Positions 1 through 14,185 of a DNA stretch of 64,000 nt are shown here, in pieces; within the stretch, counting starts at the first letter, position 1; each line of letters starts with the position of its first letter. Origin of the DNA: Thamnaconus septentrionalis (taxonomy: Eukaryota; Chordata; Actinopteri; Tetraodontiformes; Monacanthidae); the NCBI GenBank assembly GCA_009823395.1, contig CM020508.1, positions 2,934,015 through 2,998,014 on the forward strand, given 5' to 3'. The notes beneath the pieces were generated by a model that saw nothing but the letters and a program-made list of their open reading frames with translations, did not search any database and was not told the origin of the DNA. The translations under genes were made by a program, and so were the position numbers.

Positions 1-3000
1 CCAGCTGATAAAACAATCATCTGCTCCGCCTCACCCTGATTCAGGGCCAGTGGCTGCGTTTGATGTTGTGCCTTTGGTGAGCTGATTAGAGGAAGATGGG
101 CGACTCTGGATTCCAGAGGCCCCCCTTTCGTGTTTACCTTTTACCCTATCGCCCAACATATGCCCAGACAGGCCCCGCCCTCCCCCACCCCACCAGCCCA
201 TTTTTAGGACACACGTCTCTCTTTTGCTGCGTTGGAGTAACTCTGGAACCAGAGCTGTCCACCGAGCGCCGGCGAGGCATTAGCACGTGTGCGCCGCCAG
301 GCTTCCTTGTTAGCAAGGTGCAAGAGGCCACCTCGAGTGAGTGGCAGACGGAACATGTGGGAAAATATCCCAGCGCGATAGCTACACGGCTGGACCAGAG
401 CTGCTCCGACAGAAAGGAACACTTGAGGATGAGGTCATTGTTTTTGGTGGAGCTTAGGTGGCAAAACACCGACACCTCTGGGTCAACACGCACGTATTTG
501 CCTTTGAAATCCCGCGAGGGTTCTAGCACCGGGACGAAACGTGAGCCGGTCTTTTCTGAAAGTAAACTGAGATTCATTCACTCATTTGTTCGAGAAGATT
601 TGATCTTTTTCATACAATCCGATGGAATTCGCTGAAAGCTAGGGAATGTTTAGAATCGTTCCGGGCGGAAACAGAAGGGGCAGATGTGAAAAAAACTACG
701 GGCAATCACATAAGGGTGCTGCCTCCAATGTCTGGCCGTCTTGGATCAGAACCACTGGAAGTGAGGAGACAGCAAATATAACAACAAACCCGTTTTCTGT
801 GAGTATCTGTGCTCGACGGTGACTTTGGTTTTTTTTTTTACAGGCTGTTTTTGATGTCATGTCCACAGTTCAGGTATCATAGGGTCCCTGTTTCAGTTGA
901 TACAGCAGGTCAAGCCTCACAAGGAAAAGGGCTGCACCCAGGACACATTCAACCCTTTTTCTTTGTGAATGTAGATTTCTACAGTTAATATGGGTGCTGC
1001 TCTCCATTCTGGACTTGTTTTACTAAAACGCTACGACTGCTCCAAGAGTTTTACCCCTCGGCAAAATGGTTTCACCCTCGGCGGAACGCAAACCAAAAAT
1101 ATCACTCTGGATATTTTTAGCCATCGGCTACTTGAAAGAAAAATACGCATGTTTCCTCCTTTCTTGTGCTGTGTTATTATTGCACGCCGACTGCACACCC
1201 CGCGAATGCGAGCGTGCAGGCAGACGGCGGCCCGGCCGTTGCGCCCGCCGCCGAGGTGTTCTGCTGCACTTAGTGGCTCCACTTTTGGTGTGTGGAGGTT
1301 GGCCCAGAGCCAACGCGTGCATTCTGACTCGGGTCCAGCTGTGCATTTCTTTCTGTGCAGAACGGTTCACGGCCCCGAGTTAATACCCGTGCAGAATGGG
1401 TTCACCGGAGCAGGCAGGAAGCGATTCATTGCCGCCCTTGCGTCTTTGCTGAAAATGCGGACAAACCGCGAGCTGCGACTTTCACAAGTGAGGGAGACGC
1501 TGAGCAGGCCCTCACACATCGCAGCTGCAGGATGTGTGTCAGCCTGTGTGTGTTTAAAAGGGTCTGAAATCGACCATATGATCCCCTTTGTCCACACACA
1601 TGCACCACACACACGCAGCGTGTGCATCAGCAGATTCATTCCTGGACGTGCTAGTGGCGTTGCAGTTGCTAAGGACTCGCTGGGGCCCACCGTGGTCTCC
1701 AGACAGTCGGGGCAGCACGGTCAAGCAAGAAGAAATAAAAAAAAAAAAAAGCACATCCAGCACAGACGCCTCTTGTGCTGCAGGACATCGTGCAAAAACA
1801 TCCAAACACGGCCCCGTCCAGCAGCACGGACGCCACTTCCTCCAGAGTTAGCAGAGGTGAGGAGGAGGAGGAGGAAAAGGAGGAGAGCACAGAGAAAATC
1901 TACATAACTGCAACACTGAGCAGCCACCTCAGCCCCGACTCGGAAAATAAGCAGAGGAAAGAGCTGCCAAAGCAAGCAGAGGGGAAGAAGGACCCATTAC
2001 TGAGAGAGAAATCCCTCTGCAAGCCTCCACGTCCAACAAGCCACATGCAAAAGAGTCTGAAATGAAAGGAAAATATTTCTCTTCATGAATTTTTACATGA
2101 TTTTTTTTGTCTCTTTCGCTATAAAAACCAAACTGTGCTGTCAATGTAGCCGCATGTCGAGCGAAAAGCCAATTTTCTCACATTTTTGGCATTTTTGCTC
2201 CGTCAAAAATAAAAAATACAAAAATGCATCCAGGCCAGCCTGCGATATTGATGAGGTGATTCAAGGAGGACTAATCAGGAGCAGAGCTGCTCCTCATCAA
2301 GGCCCTGCAGGTAGGAGCATCCTTGCCCAAATGTGGCCTATTACTGCCTTCACTTCGCGACGTAAATCTTATTTTCAAGGAGGATTATCATCTGGCGTGA
2401 GAGTGTGAGTGTGAGTTGCAGCGGGGCCCTCAAAGTGAGGCATTGACGAGGCCAAGGCGCCCGACAGCGGTCCGACAGGGCCGCTCTGCTCCCCCGAATG
2501 AGGTGGAAACACAATCACGGTGCAGATGACGAGACAAGATGACTGACAGCCGGACTCAGGGATCCTTCACACACATCCTCAAACAGCCGGCTTTTTATAG
2601 CCAGAATGAATCTGTCATTAAAGGCAAAGAGAAAATATCAGATAGCGGAGGAGGCAATGACATTATATACAGCTGGTCACGTTGAGTGGGGTTTGTGGCA
2701 TCCGAGAAAGCGATTGATTATTTCCAGCTAAGACATGAGCGTAGAATGAGCATCCACGCCACCATTTAACACACAGCGAAAGGTTGCTATATATGAGCTG
2801 GATTACACCGTCTAGACAAATTAAACTAACATACGGAGAGAAGATTCACCTCTGGTGTCGTCTCCTCTTATATCAGTGTTGCAGTCAAAAAAGTAAGTCT
2901 GACAAATCTTCGTTTAAAGGAGGAAAAACACACACACACACAAAAATCTTTGCACACCCCAGAAAATATGGAACAGATTACGACTTATGTAATGCGGCAC

Positions 3001-3589
3001 TGCGTCTTCACCGCCAACAATCTGTTTCTGTATGTTTGACAAAAGTGCAGCAGCAAGTCTGTGCCTGCTGCCGTCAATACTGCGCGGGCTGTGAGGGGAC
3101 AGGTTAAGATCCACACACACACACGCAGCATTTTAACAGGCTGGTGATTAATCTGAAAACTATGGCAACGCTCCGGGGGCCTCGTCACGACACACACTGG
3201 GTGACACCTCAGCAGCGCCATGGCTTTAGAGGCCAGGATTCCTCGGGAGGAAATGAGAAGTGCCAAATATTTGAATGAGCGAGACAAAGAAGTCTTCTGA
3301 GAGTCAACAAGCAGTTTGCGAAAAGCACAGCAGAGGGACTTTGAAAGCCTTGACAATCGTTGTTTTGTTTCCTTGTTATAGTTGCAGTAAGCGCTTCTCA
3401 TCGGGTCTGCAAGTGGCGGCGAGCAAGACGGGTTTTACTGCGCTGCGCCGTTTACACCATCCTGCCCGAAATGTAGCTTTGCCTCAGTGTTCAGTGCAAG
3501 GAAATAAACAAAAGGAGCAGTTTTGTTTTTCCTTATTGGTACAACAATCAACTTTCTGAGACTCTTTGGTGGTTTTTTTTCCGACTTAC
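1..3589 (-). other. tgfbr3 intron downstream of the second coding exon
   Basis: No exon with betaglycan similarity was seen on the minus strand here. The open frames are short and overlap one another on both strands. The region holds an A-rich run near 1736-1750, short CA tracts near 2931 and 3113, and GAG/GAA-rich sequence near 1858-1890. Nothing else could be assigned. Confidence 0.6.
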
Positions 3590-3777
3590 TCCTGCCGGGG
3601 TGCTGCGCAGTCGATCGCCAGCGTGCGCCCTCAGGTTGATGACGTGGACCTCCTGCGGGAGGCTGCTGGTCCCCCTGCTGGCGCAGCCCGACAGCGCGGT
3701 GAAGCTCTTCAGCATGGCCTGGACCGGGTGTCCCGGCCCGACGGGCAGCAGCTCACACGGGCTGCGGAAGAGTGGAC
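3590..3777 (-). CDS. tgfbr3: tgfbr3 second coding exon (start of orphan domain)
   Basis: On the minus strand an acceptor (CTCTGCAG) precedes 3777 and a GTAAGT donor follows 3590. The exon is 188 nt: two bases to complete a split Gly codon, then 62 codons, leaving phase 0. The translation carries two conserved Cys (in SPCELL and SGCASR) and the strongly conserved LPQEVHV segment of betaglycan. A run of GA repeats at 3781-3798 forms the pyrimidine tract of the acceptor on the coding strand. Confidence 0.92.
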
Positions 3778-6700
3778 CTGCAGAGAGAGAGAGAGAAAAA
3801 ATAAATAAAAAAAGGGATGCGATAAGAACATTGGAGAGGACAATGTCAAGTGGAGCTCAGAACTGTCAGCCGGGTTTTCTTCCGCGCCCTGCCGCAGTTC
3901 TTGTCTTGTCTTGAATTGTGATTCACCCTTGTGAAATGAAAAAAAGGGATTTTTCTTTTTATGGGATCTAAAGTGCAACAACGTCCTCTTTGTCTCTCTG
4001 ATGAATGTTTTCCATTGAAGCGGTTTATAAAAAAATGAGTAACTGAACAAAAGATCATTTATTTCTAACATGACAGAATAGTGGTTGAGTCGAGGAGAGG
4101 TGAAGGCTTGTGGGGCTGCACAGGAAACGTGATAAGCAATAGGCATGTTGTAGGCATGTTGAAGTTGCAGTGATGATACTTCTTAACACAGTGCCTAAGC
4201 ATTTCTTCGCTCTTGCTGTTGTTGGGTGAGATGACTATCCAACACTTTATGCATGCATCGTGCATTTGCCCTTGCGGGATGTCAACTAACTAAAAACACC
4301 TTTGACTGTCTTTTGCACATCTGCCCCTGGTGTTTGTTGTACATAGATCCATTGGATTTTTCATATTTTATTGTATATCTTGTAACGACAGTATAGTTTA
4401 ACCACTGTTAACTGTAAACTGTAACTACTGTATAGTTTATTTTTATTCTTCTATTATTCACTTTTTGTATGGTTCTTTTGACTGCTGCAACAGTGTACTT
4501 TCCCAATTTGGGATCAATAAAGTTCAATCTAATCCATCTATCTGATCTAATCTAATTCTCAAGAGGCTCAATGCAGTTAACAATCCACCTTTGTCAACTT
4601 CACAACGTGTTGTGACCTCGTCGTGACGGCGCAAAAACCCCGACAGAGGGCCGAACAAGGTGCCAAACAGGCCTTTTCCATTAGAGGCAGGTTTGTCCTG
4701 CGAGGACAGGGTCAGACCCTGCGTCGCACCCGCTGGCACCCCTCGGTGCCAGCCCGGAACCCCGCTCCTATTTCAAACGCATCCCGTCCCGCACGCCACG
4801 AAGGCCGACGGCAATCAGGCGGAGCATTTGGAAACGGTTAACGTCTCGAAAACATTGTGACACTCTCACCCCCGACTCGCTCTGAAAACAGTGTCTAAGC
4901 GGCGGGGGTGCAGTCGGGGTGGGAGGGTTTTTTCCCTCCCCTCCCCTGCCCTCCCCAATACATATCTGTTGTTTTCTCGTTGCTTCACTATCCCAAAAGC
5001 ATATGTTGGTGCGTCGTCGCAGCCAAGAAGCACGTACGGTGTTCTCTCTTACTGCTGGTTGGGTTGGGGGGGTTTGGGGTGGGGGGGTTCACAAAGGCTT
5101 TACTGTGAACACCGGCCGCTCATCTCATGAGATAAAAAGAGCTCGACAGAAAACTGCACTTTTGATTGGTCGGTTTGTTGATTGGTCGGTTGGTTAGTGG
5201 TGAATTATCCCCACCTTTAAAAAAAAGAAAAAGAAAAGAAAAGACGCATTTCAAAACTCCTAACGGGATCGTACGTCATTAACAGAAATGACAAGGTCTC
5301 ATTGCTAATGGCAAAAACCTGTGGCCCATGGCTCTTTAAAAAAAAAGAAAATACCTCCTCCCTCCCTTTTCCTCCCAGAGGGCCGATGGGCCTATTCCCT
5401 CTCCAGCCGTGTCATCAGGCTTCACTCCCACAAACACGTCGAGGGGGCATTCCGACTCACTTTTTCCCCCCTCGCGCACGGAGAATAACAAACAACTGCC
5501 AGACAAACAAAGAGAAATGTAGTTCTTTCTGGGAGACTGCCAAAAGATTACAATGCACGTCAGGGCGATGGTTTAAGGTTTTTTTTTTTGTTTTTTTTTA
5601 ATTGTCCAGGGGGCTGGAGGTGGGGTAGAAATAGGTCATTTGTTTTCCAAACCTTTCTTTACTGGATCTAATAAATGGTCAGATAAACACCAAGTCGGTT
5701 TTCTTAAGAGAATGATAGAAATTTGGCAAAATCTCCTGACGTATTTTGGCTCACAGAAGATCTTAAATAAAACCTTTTCAGTACTTTGTGGAGGTTAAGG
5801 TTGGCGCACAATAAAATGTCAAATGATGCTGCAAATGTATTGAGTAATTCAAACCCCTGAAGCGGGGGGCGGTCACTAGCATTACAAATACTCAGTGGGC
5901 CGAAGCACTTGTTTATCAAGGTTAAAAAGACACTTTCATCACACTAGGAAGTGGGCAGTCTGACAGTGGAGGCAATGACCAGACCACAGCAGACAAACTG
6001 AGGCTGATGGGAGAGAAGGGAAACCAACCTGATATATTATTTCATAAATATTGCTGTCTATGTTTAGTTGCTGTTAACCAATTGATGCTCGCGAATTATA
6101 TAGTTGGTTATTTTTTTAAATTGTCCAAACAGCCAAAAACATATATGTTATCATCATTAGCTTGAAAGAAAAGAGACGATTACAGAGGAAAATATCCACT
6201 CATCCTCTGTCACCTTGCCTCGCCCCTCTGCTCCTGTTCCCTCCATCACCGGTGGAGCACAGACTGCGTCCTGTCCAGATACTACCGGTGACTCGACTTG
6301 CAGCCAGCCCAGGCCAAGCGCCCACAGCGGACGAATGAGTGGGACTGTTGTTCAATATGGCTGAAAAACAAGTCCTGCCAGGGCCGGCTAGACTCTGGGC
6401 GAGCCACGGTGCTCCGACTGAATCCTCCACTCCAGCTGTGACAGCAATCAGGAGCATGATTTAACTGACTTCAGAGACGGCAGTGAATAAAAATTGGAAA
6501 GGTGGGCTCCGAGTGTATACTGCGGCCCCAATGTTCAATACTGATTATTGTATTGTTAGCGTTACCTGAGCGATTACCAATTTTCACTTCAATTTAGTCA
6601 CTTTATATTCTACAAAACTTAGAATCTAATTCTGGTCTTACAAGTCAAAGCATCATTTTATAAATGAAAATCTCTCTTTTTGATCATATTCCATTGGTTT

Positions 6701-7273
6701 GAATGTCTTTCGCCCCTTCGCCCAAACTAAAATGGGTCTTAATAGTCTATGACAATTTACTGAACTGAAAGTTCATGTTTTCATGTTATCATAGACAAGC
6801 ATTTAGCGTCATTGTCACATGGGAGCTTTTCATGTGCAATCCAGATGTTAAGCAAGATAACCAGGCCAGTTGAATGTGAAATGATGGACGGACGCACGTG
6901 TTGGAAGTGCAGTGGAACCCTTCAAATGAGCAAAAACTCCACTTTTATATAACCCGTGACACTTTTCTGTGGCCTGAAACTCTGGACTCTGGCTGAAATG
7001 TATGTTTCTTCAAGGTCAGGCTTTTCTGAACTGAAGGCTGAAGGACCTTTTCCTGCTAGCTGCATCCACCAATAGAACCTCTATTATCTCCCAAGAGATA
7101 AACACTCTTGTTTCCAAAAAGAATTCACTTTGTTGCTTGTCCACGCCGTGGTACGGAGCCAAGAGCCAAGGGTACATACAGGAAGTGATGTCAGACTGTG
7201 TGCCAGTTAGGGACAAATCTGATATTCCCACAAAGCCATTTCCGAAGATAAACAAACAGAACCTTCCCTCCCC

Positions 7274-7336
<63 letters not shown>

Positions 7337-10300
7337 CGTGTGTGCGACTGTTTGTGTGCGCACATCCTCGCATGTCGAGTTCCCAGTGTCCTTTAGCGTG
7401 CAGCCTGATTGGGTTTCTGCAGATACCAGAGAAGCCGAGGCAGTGAGGATTACCTAACTTATGTCAACACCAGCTTTAATAAACACAGTCAGAGCTTCCC
7501 TGCGTGCGTGTGTGTGTTATTGCATTTCAATGTGCAATAATGCACAGGAAAAACGAAAAGGGGAAAAAATAAGACCAGTTTAATAACATTGAATGCGAGG
7601 GAGCACCGAGGGGCCTCTCACTTTAAGTATATCTGGACTCTACCTAAGATAGCACAGTTCCCATATGGGCTCCAGGATTAGACGAATCCTCTGGTCGCCT
7701 TGGTGTTTTCCTGCAGGGCACGATTCCCATGAACCGCGGAGCACGCACGCACGCCAGCGTAGGGGGAACGTAATATTCTGCCGGCTTTTGTTTTCCTAAG
7801 GGGCTTTTTGGTCGAGGGAATCGCTAGCTCGGCGAGGTTTACACTACTCGCTCCTGAACCTGCAGTCACTAGCACAGGAAGTGAGCGGAGCCTCTCGCAA
7901 GGGTAGCGCGAGTTCACGTTGGCCGGGCCCCTGCCTATGAAACAGGATTTATCTCTGGGGGCACACGGAGGAGGAGGAGGGGGAGGAGGACAAGAGGGAG
8001 GGGAGGGAGTGGATGGGGGGGGTGTAACAGGACGAAGGGAGGAGTGAGCCTCACCTCCATTAAGGAAGTCATAAAGTGCTCCATCAAAGTGTGAAATCTA
8101 TAGTCAGATATATCCTGCAAACGCCTCTGTAACCCAATATTAGCTAAACACACTTTATAGGAGGGTCGCCCGCCTTAATCTTGTCTGCTGGCACGTAATT
8201 GAAAAAGCAGCTAAAATGAGTCCTGGCGGATTATAGTTTATCTTTGAGGGAAATGTGGAGCACATGCAGCCCCGCAGCTTCTTTTTTTTTCCTCTCTGGC
8301 ACTTAAGCAAGTTAACAGGTGTTCCGACAATAAATTATGCTGCACTCCTCAGGACTGGAAAAGACATAATAAATGCACCGAAATACAAAAAAAAAATAGG
8401 AAAAGTTGAGAGAAACTGATCGACTGATCTAAACATCCTAAAAAAAAAAATAAAAAAAAAGCATTATGTTCCTTTTCCTGCTTCACTAGAGAATTAAAGA
8501 CACACAATGCTGCCTATGTGGGTCTTCTATGTGGGAAGTTGACATGGGGGGTGGGGGGGTCATTTCAAACAAAAGGTTTACAAAGCTGAGGGAGGAAGTT
8601 TTGTGGCTGCAACAAATCTAATTAAGGCTGTGAAATACTGAATCCTTCATCTGTGGCCACTGGATTCTCCCCCCACCACCACCACAAGCCTCCCACGATC
8701 ACAGAAATGACGGAAGTGGCCGTTAAAACAGTCTATTGTTGAACACAGAGAGGAATTGGCCGTTATTTGAATGAAATCCTTCATTCCAGGGAGAAATGAC
8801 AACGCTTTCCCAAGGATGATGGATAAAGCATGGGGCGGGGAGGGGGGTTCACTTTGCAAACACCCCGGGAGCACCCGCCTCACAAGTAGTTCAAGCACGA
8901 ATTCCAAATTCTGTCAACATGATGTTGACTGGAAAACAAGTAGATACGTCCAAAGACCACCAGTAGAGGACGAAAGTTCGAGTGAGAATGAAGAAAGAGC
9001 TTGTCGAGCACACAAAAAGTCTCAACTGGCAAAATTAGCGAAAAGGAAAGAAAAAAGCAAAGTTTGAATTCCCAGAAATTGAAACCTACATGTACACTAA
9101 AGGTTGCGTATAGCCAATTATTATTTTATACTGAAAGAAAAACCTTTACGCTGACTATGTTGTTATAAAACACCACTGACAGATTACACGGGTGCCTGTG
9201 ATGATGCAAAACATCACCGTGACCTCAAGGAAGAGGAGGGGGAGGGAGGGGTTGCAGGGGGTGTTTGACAAAGTCGAAGCTGTGAAGCCACATCCAAACA
9301 GAGGCCGTGGAAGCAGTGGGCACGCTTTTTTCTCTCTCTGGTCCGGACATAAATCAGAGAGATGAAGGACGCGGCTCATTCCCACAGGAACACAGGAGCC
9401 ACTGTGTGTAAGGTGAGACGGCTGGGAGAGAGCCGCCATGTGTGCCCACGACCAAAGACCTCGCTGGCCCGGGGCTGCCGCCGAACCTCTCGACTGACGG
9501 CCGCTGACATGTTCTGTCTGGAGACATCATGTTAAGGAAGAGGGGGGAAAAAAGCAATAAGTTGTCGGCAGCGCATACGTGACGAAACGAGAGTTGGTTT
9601 GAGACCAAAAAAATGAGAGAAATGAATGAAAAGGAGGAGGAAGAGGAGCAGCGCGGCTTCAAAATGAGAACACATTTTCAGTTTTAATCCCCTCCAAAAA
9701 AAACTGAAGGAGTGCCGAACTGTGCAGGAGGTCCCACTGCGAGGTATTTACAGTGTGGCAGTGATGTGGGAATGTTTGGAAGTCGACATGTTCCGATACG
9801 ATAATGAGTGAAAAGCATCAGTCAGCGAGTTCATGTTGTTTCTGCTTTGGAGGCACAATGGAGACAAACGTCTGTCCTGCCGCCTCGAGGCCAACTCACT
9901 CGTTCATCACAGACGCAAAAACTTTGGCGTCTGCAGTCTGACAGCGGCGAGAGGGGAGAGGAGTGTGGAAGGGGTGGGAGTGGGGGTGGGGAGAGGGAGG
10001 TGGCGCTGAAGAGCAGCCGCTTCATCTACATTTACACTTTGGTTGAAAAGCAAGTGGGGAGCGCTGGGATGAAGTTCCGATCTCGGATTCCCAGTGCTGA
10101 TAACATCCATGGTGCTGAGCTCTTTATTTTGGTCTTTTTTCGGACTTTTAGCACTGCATTAAAGTTTAAGCTCAAAAAAGAGGCTGAACTTAAAGATTAT
10201 CGAGGAAGAAGAAGAAAAGGAAGAAGAAGAGGAAGAAGACACAAACCTTATAAATAACAACTGCTGCTACAACAGTTAGCATGGAGGCTGCACCTGTAGA

Positions 10301-11919
10301 TTGTTTATCAATACAGTAAGAAAAAAACAAATGAACAAAGCAGGGCCGCAAAGGCTCTAAAAGGTGTACAACAAAGTGGGCGGAGCCAAACTCCAATGTC
10401 AACTTTGTTTTTGACTGAGGGACCCCCCCCTTTTTTTCAAACACTTTCGGTGGGCTCTTTGCCTGATGGATGTGTGAAATAAATTCAAGAGAACCAAGGA
10501 AACATTTCATCAGGCACGTCAGGGGAAGACAAGGGGAGTCAAAGGGAGTCAGGGCAGGGTCCCCAAGCGGCTAAGTAGCCGACATGAAAGATCTCTCTGA
10601 TCTGGCCATATTTGACCAAAAAAAAAAAAAAAAAAGACAAAATGAAAATAAGCTCCTCCACGGAGCAGCAGGTTGCCGTCAAAAACAGACAGAAAGCAGA
10701 GGCTGGAACAATGGCGGCCCTTTTCTGCGGGTCGCTCGGCCTGTGAGCTCCGTGCGAAGGAGCCACAGAGGTGAGAAAGGCCAAGGCAGCCGGCGCTTTC
10801 ACACTGGCTGGAGGGGAGCGCATTCCTCCGGAGGTTCTTTTATCGTCAGGAGGACAGTGAGAAAAAGAAGAAGGAGATGGAGCAGATGAAGAGGAATGGC
10901 TGTCAAGCGCGGCGCTGCTTTGTGTGCGTACACAAAGAACGGCGGCGGGGGCCTCTTCAGTGAACAGTTAGCAAACAGAGGGCGCAATAAACGAGATGTG
11001 TGTTTAAAAGATTACCAGTCACTGAGAGAATACACACTCCATGGATAGAGGAGTGCAAATACCGTAAGAGCAATCACATTGTCTTTCTGTGATGGAAACA
11101 CCTCTAAAAACAGAAAAAAATAAAAATAAAAATACAGCCGAGCAGAAATTTTCCAGCTCCGCCAACAGCCTCTGAAAGGAGCTCTTCAAGAATAACAACG
11201 ACTTCTTTCACTCGTTTGAGATCCGATTCCAAAAAAAAATCGGAGAGGAAAAATGAGAATTTCAGAGTGTGGGTGTTTGGGAAGTCAACCCAAAGAGCTG
11301 CTGAGGCAACGTGAAGGGCCTGCTGTCATCTTCTGGAGGGAGCCTCTGTTTTCCAGAGCACCGTTCCAAGGCTGGTGAAAACGGTAATTTTGAGGGAAAG
11401 AGGCGGGGTCAAGGTGAGCCCGGCAGGCCCGGCGAAAGAACCTCGAAATGTGCACGTCGCCACCTACAGGAAGCCTGCAGAAGGTCTTTCTCTGCACGAT
11501 GCACGAGGTCAAAATTAAAACCACGCAAAAGGAATCTCATCTAAGAAATGTAAGCTTTCAAAACTCTCCAAGGATAATGATCCTTTTTTTTTTCCACCAC
11601 TACTCTCACTTTCGTCAATGAAGTCACTCTCCCTCTCCCTCTCTCTCCCTCTCTCTCTCTCACTTTCTGCGGCTCCAGTGTGTTTTGGACGGTGAAACAC
11701 AATGGAAAACACACACAATCAGTCCAGCTGTCTTCCATTACGGACTATGAGTGAAATTATTTACACGCCTGCTTACTGGAACTTAGGCGGGCGGGGGGGG
11801 GGGGCTGCTTGGCTCTGCTGGTTTTTTTTTTTTTTGCGTGAGCGCTGCTCTTAACGGGGAGGCTGACAAGTTGTGATGGGACCAGGATTGAGAGACAGCG
11901 CTGTGACAGTGAAGATCAG

Positions 11920-11955
<36 letters not shown>

Positions 11956-12340
11956 CCCTGCCTGTAGCTCACTCAGAGTGCGGCTCCCGGGGAGGGGAAG
12001 GGGCAATGGGGAGTGAGCGAATTATGAAAAAAAAAAAACTTTTATTTTGAAAGATGGATTGAAAGTGTGTGGGGGGGGGGCGGGAGGAGGCAGCGGCCGG
12101 CTGCGTCCGTCTCTTGACAGCACAGTTGAGACGGAGGACGGAGGGACGGCCGTTGGCGGGGAGAGCAGACCTGTAATTAGACGCGCGGACGACTCCCGTT
12201 GCTACGTAAACATCCCGACCGCTGGGTGCAGCGGCACGCCGCCGCCGCCGCCGCGCTGCGAGGAGAACCCTGGCGGCGGCCTCGCAGCACAGCGGAGCGC
12301 CGAGCAACATCTGGTTTAGCGTGCAGGATTGGCACGCTGC

Positions 12341-12388
<48 letters not shown>

Positions 12389-14131
12389 AGTGTGTCGATT
12401 TGGAGCAGATGACCCACGCCTGCGCGCCGGCCACTCTCCTCCCCTCTGGGTCCCCCCTGCCTCCCCCCTCCTCCCCCTCCTCTCAGGTTACAGCGGTTGC
12501 ACAATGGCTTTTGGCAGTGGCCCCTCACTCGCTCGCTCCCTCCCTCCCTCGCTCGCTCGCTGGCCATAAGAGATGAACCTTCACTCAGCTGAGCGGAGGG
12601 AGGGGGGGGAGTGACAAGGGGGAGGGAGGAAAGGAGGGGGCAGAGGAAAAAAAAAAAAAACACATACAACCACTTCTGGCACCACGGTGACTCTTGTCTG
12701 CCAAGAGCACACAAATATGTAGACACAAAGGAAAGTTGTTTACTCCGCCGTGCATATGGACCGCCGCGGGCTGAAGCCCTTTTGGTAATTACAGTTGCAG
12801 ACCCACGGCGAGACATTGTTTCTCTCCAGCGGGCGGCTAAAGATAAAAAATAAATAAATAAAAAAAACCTTGTGGTATTAATAGCTCTGTCTTTGTCACC
12901 CTTTTGCCCCAAAGAGTTAGCCAGACCTGTTTTGATCAGACACACTTGGGAGGAGGGTGGTGGTGTGGCATGTAGAGGAAGTCTTTACCTTCAGCTTTGT
13001 TGAGGGGAAAACTTTTTTTCATCGAAAATAAAAGAGCAACTGTGGTCAAAACGAGCAGATTTACTTTCCCGCCCTCAGACTTCAGCATGAAACTTCAGCG
13101 CGCTGGTATATGGAAGTGCTAGCGGGAGACTTTTTTCAAAATTAGCGGCACAGATTTACATTTATTCCAATATTCATCCAACCATCAACATCTAATCAGT
13201 TCAATTAAGCTTAATATCTGTATTAGCGGTGTGCGCATGACCAGCTCAGTCACACAAGGCAGCTGACGACAGATCTCTTCCTTAGACGGCTGTCCGGCTT
13301 CAGCCAAGATTTTTCATTAACTCCACTTCATAAGAGGAAGGGGAAGACGCAGAGGGATTGAGACAAAAGCAGAAACCGCAAGGAGAAACGGAGAGCGCGC
13401 TCCTTATCTCATCAGCTCAGTATTGTGCAACTGGAGGCTCTCGTATTAACAGCTGGCACGAATCCCGCAGGATCTCCGTTTCACAGAGTTAAAGTCGCAG
13501 TCGGGCCAAAACGTCCACCAGAAATCACCGTTTTTGGCAGGACGGGGGTGAGGCGACCGCAAGAATGGTAGCGAGGACATGAGGGAGAAAATAGTTCTGA
13601 AACAGCAGCAGAGGGATCGAGGCCGCGGAGCAGAAGGTTGAAAAACGGCTGTCAAGGTGCTCCTCTGTCTGGCGTCTCTGGAGTTATGGGAGGCCCCAGA
13701 GTCCTGCGCTGCATTATGCTGAGCGAAGGCTCGCGCTAGTGCGCGCTAGTCCAAACATTGCGTAAGAGCTCTCCTGACAAGTTTAGAGGGCAGATGTGAC
13801 TGTTTACACAGATGCTGCAGGGTGACAGAGATGCGCAAAAAGCCCAGAGAGGTGAAAGATAAGTGCCGCGTGCGTGCGTGAGCGTGTGCGCGCGTGACGA
13901 AGAAGAAAGACCCAGCCATCGCTTTACCAGCGTCACTAATAGTCTGTGTACGTCCAGCGTGGGAGAATCAAATCGTTTAACAGCAGCCGCGCGTCGGCGG
14001 CACTAAATCTATCTCACCTCGCTCCACATCGTCTCAAGGCTCGTCCATAAATTCTGCCTGGACTCGCTGCTGCTGGAAAAAAGGGCATTCGGAGGTCTGA
14101 CAGTCGATGTATATACGTCCCTGGTGGACGC

Positions 14132-14185
<54 letters not shown>

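Noticed and set aside
146..577. Possible next tgfbr3 exon on the minus strand
   Set aside because: A 143-codon frame lies in the right orientation, but its translation shows none of the conserved betaglycan blocks expected after LPQEVHV, so it was not called.
990..1907. 305-codon open frame on the plus strand
   Set aside because: It lies in a tgfbr3 intron, overlaps equally plausible frames on both strands, has skewed Arg/Ser/His-rich composition with no domain, and ends in low-complexity Lys/Arg encoded by A- and GA-rich repeats.
12316..12945. 209-codon minus-strand frame in a tgfbr3 intron
   Set aside because: Ends in a Thr-His run from the microsatellite, with no betaglycan similarity and no suitable splice sites.
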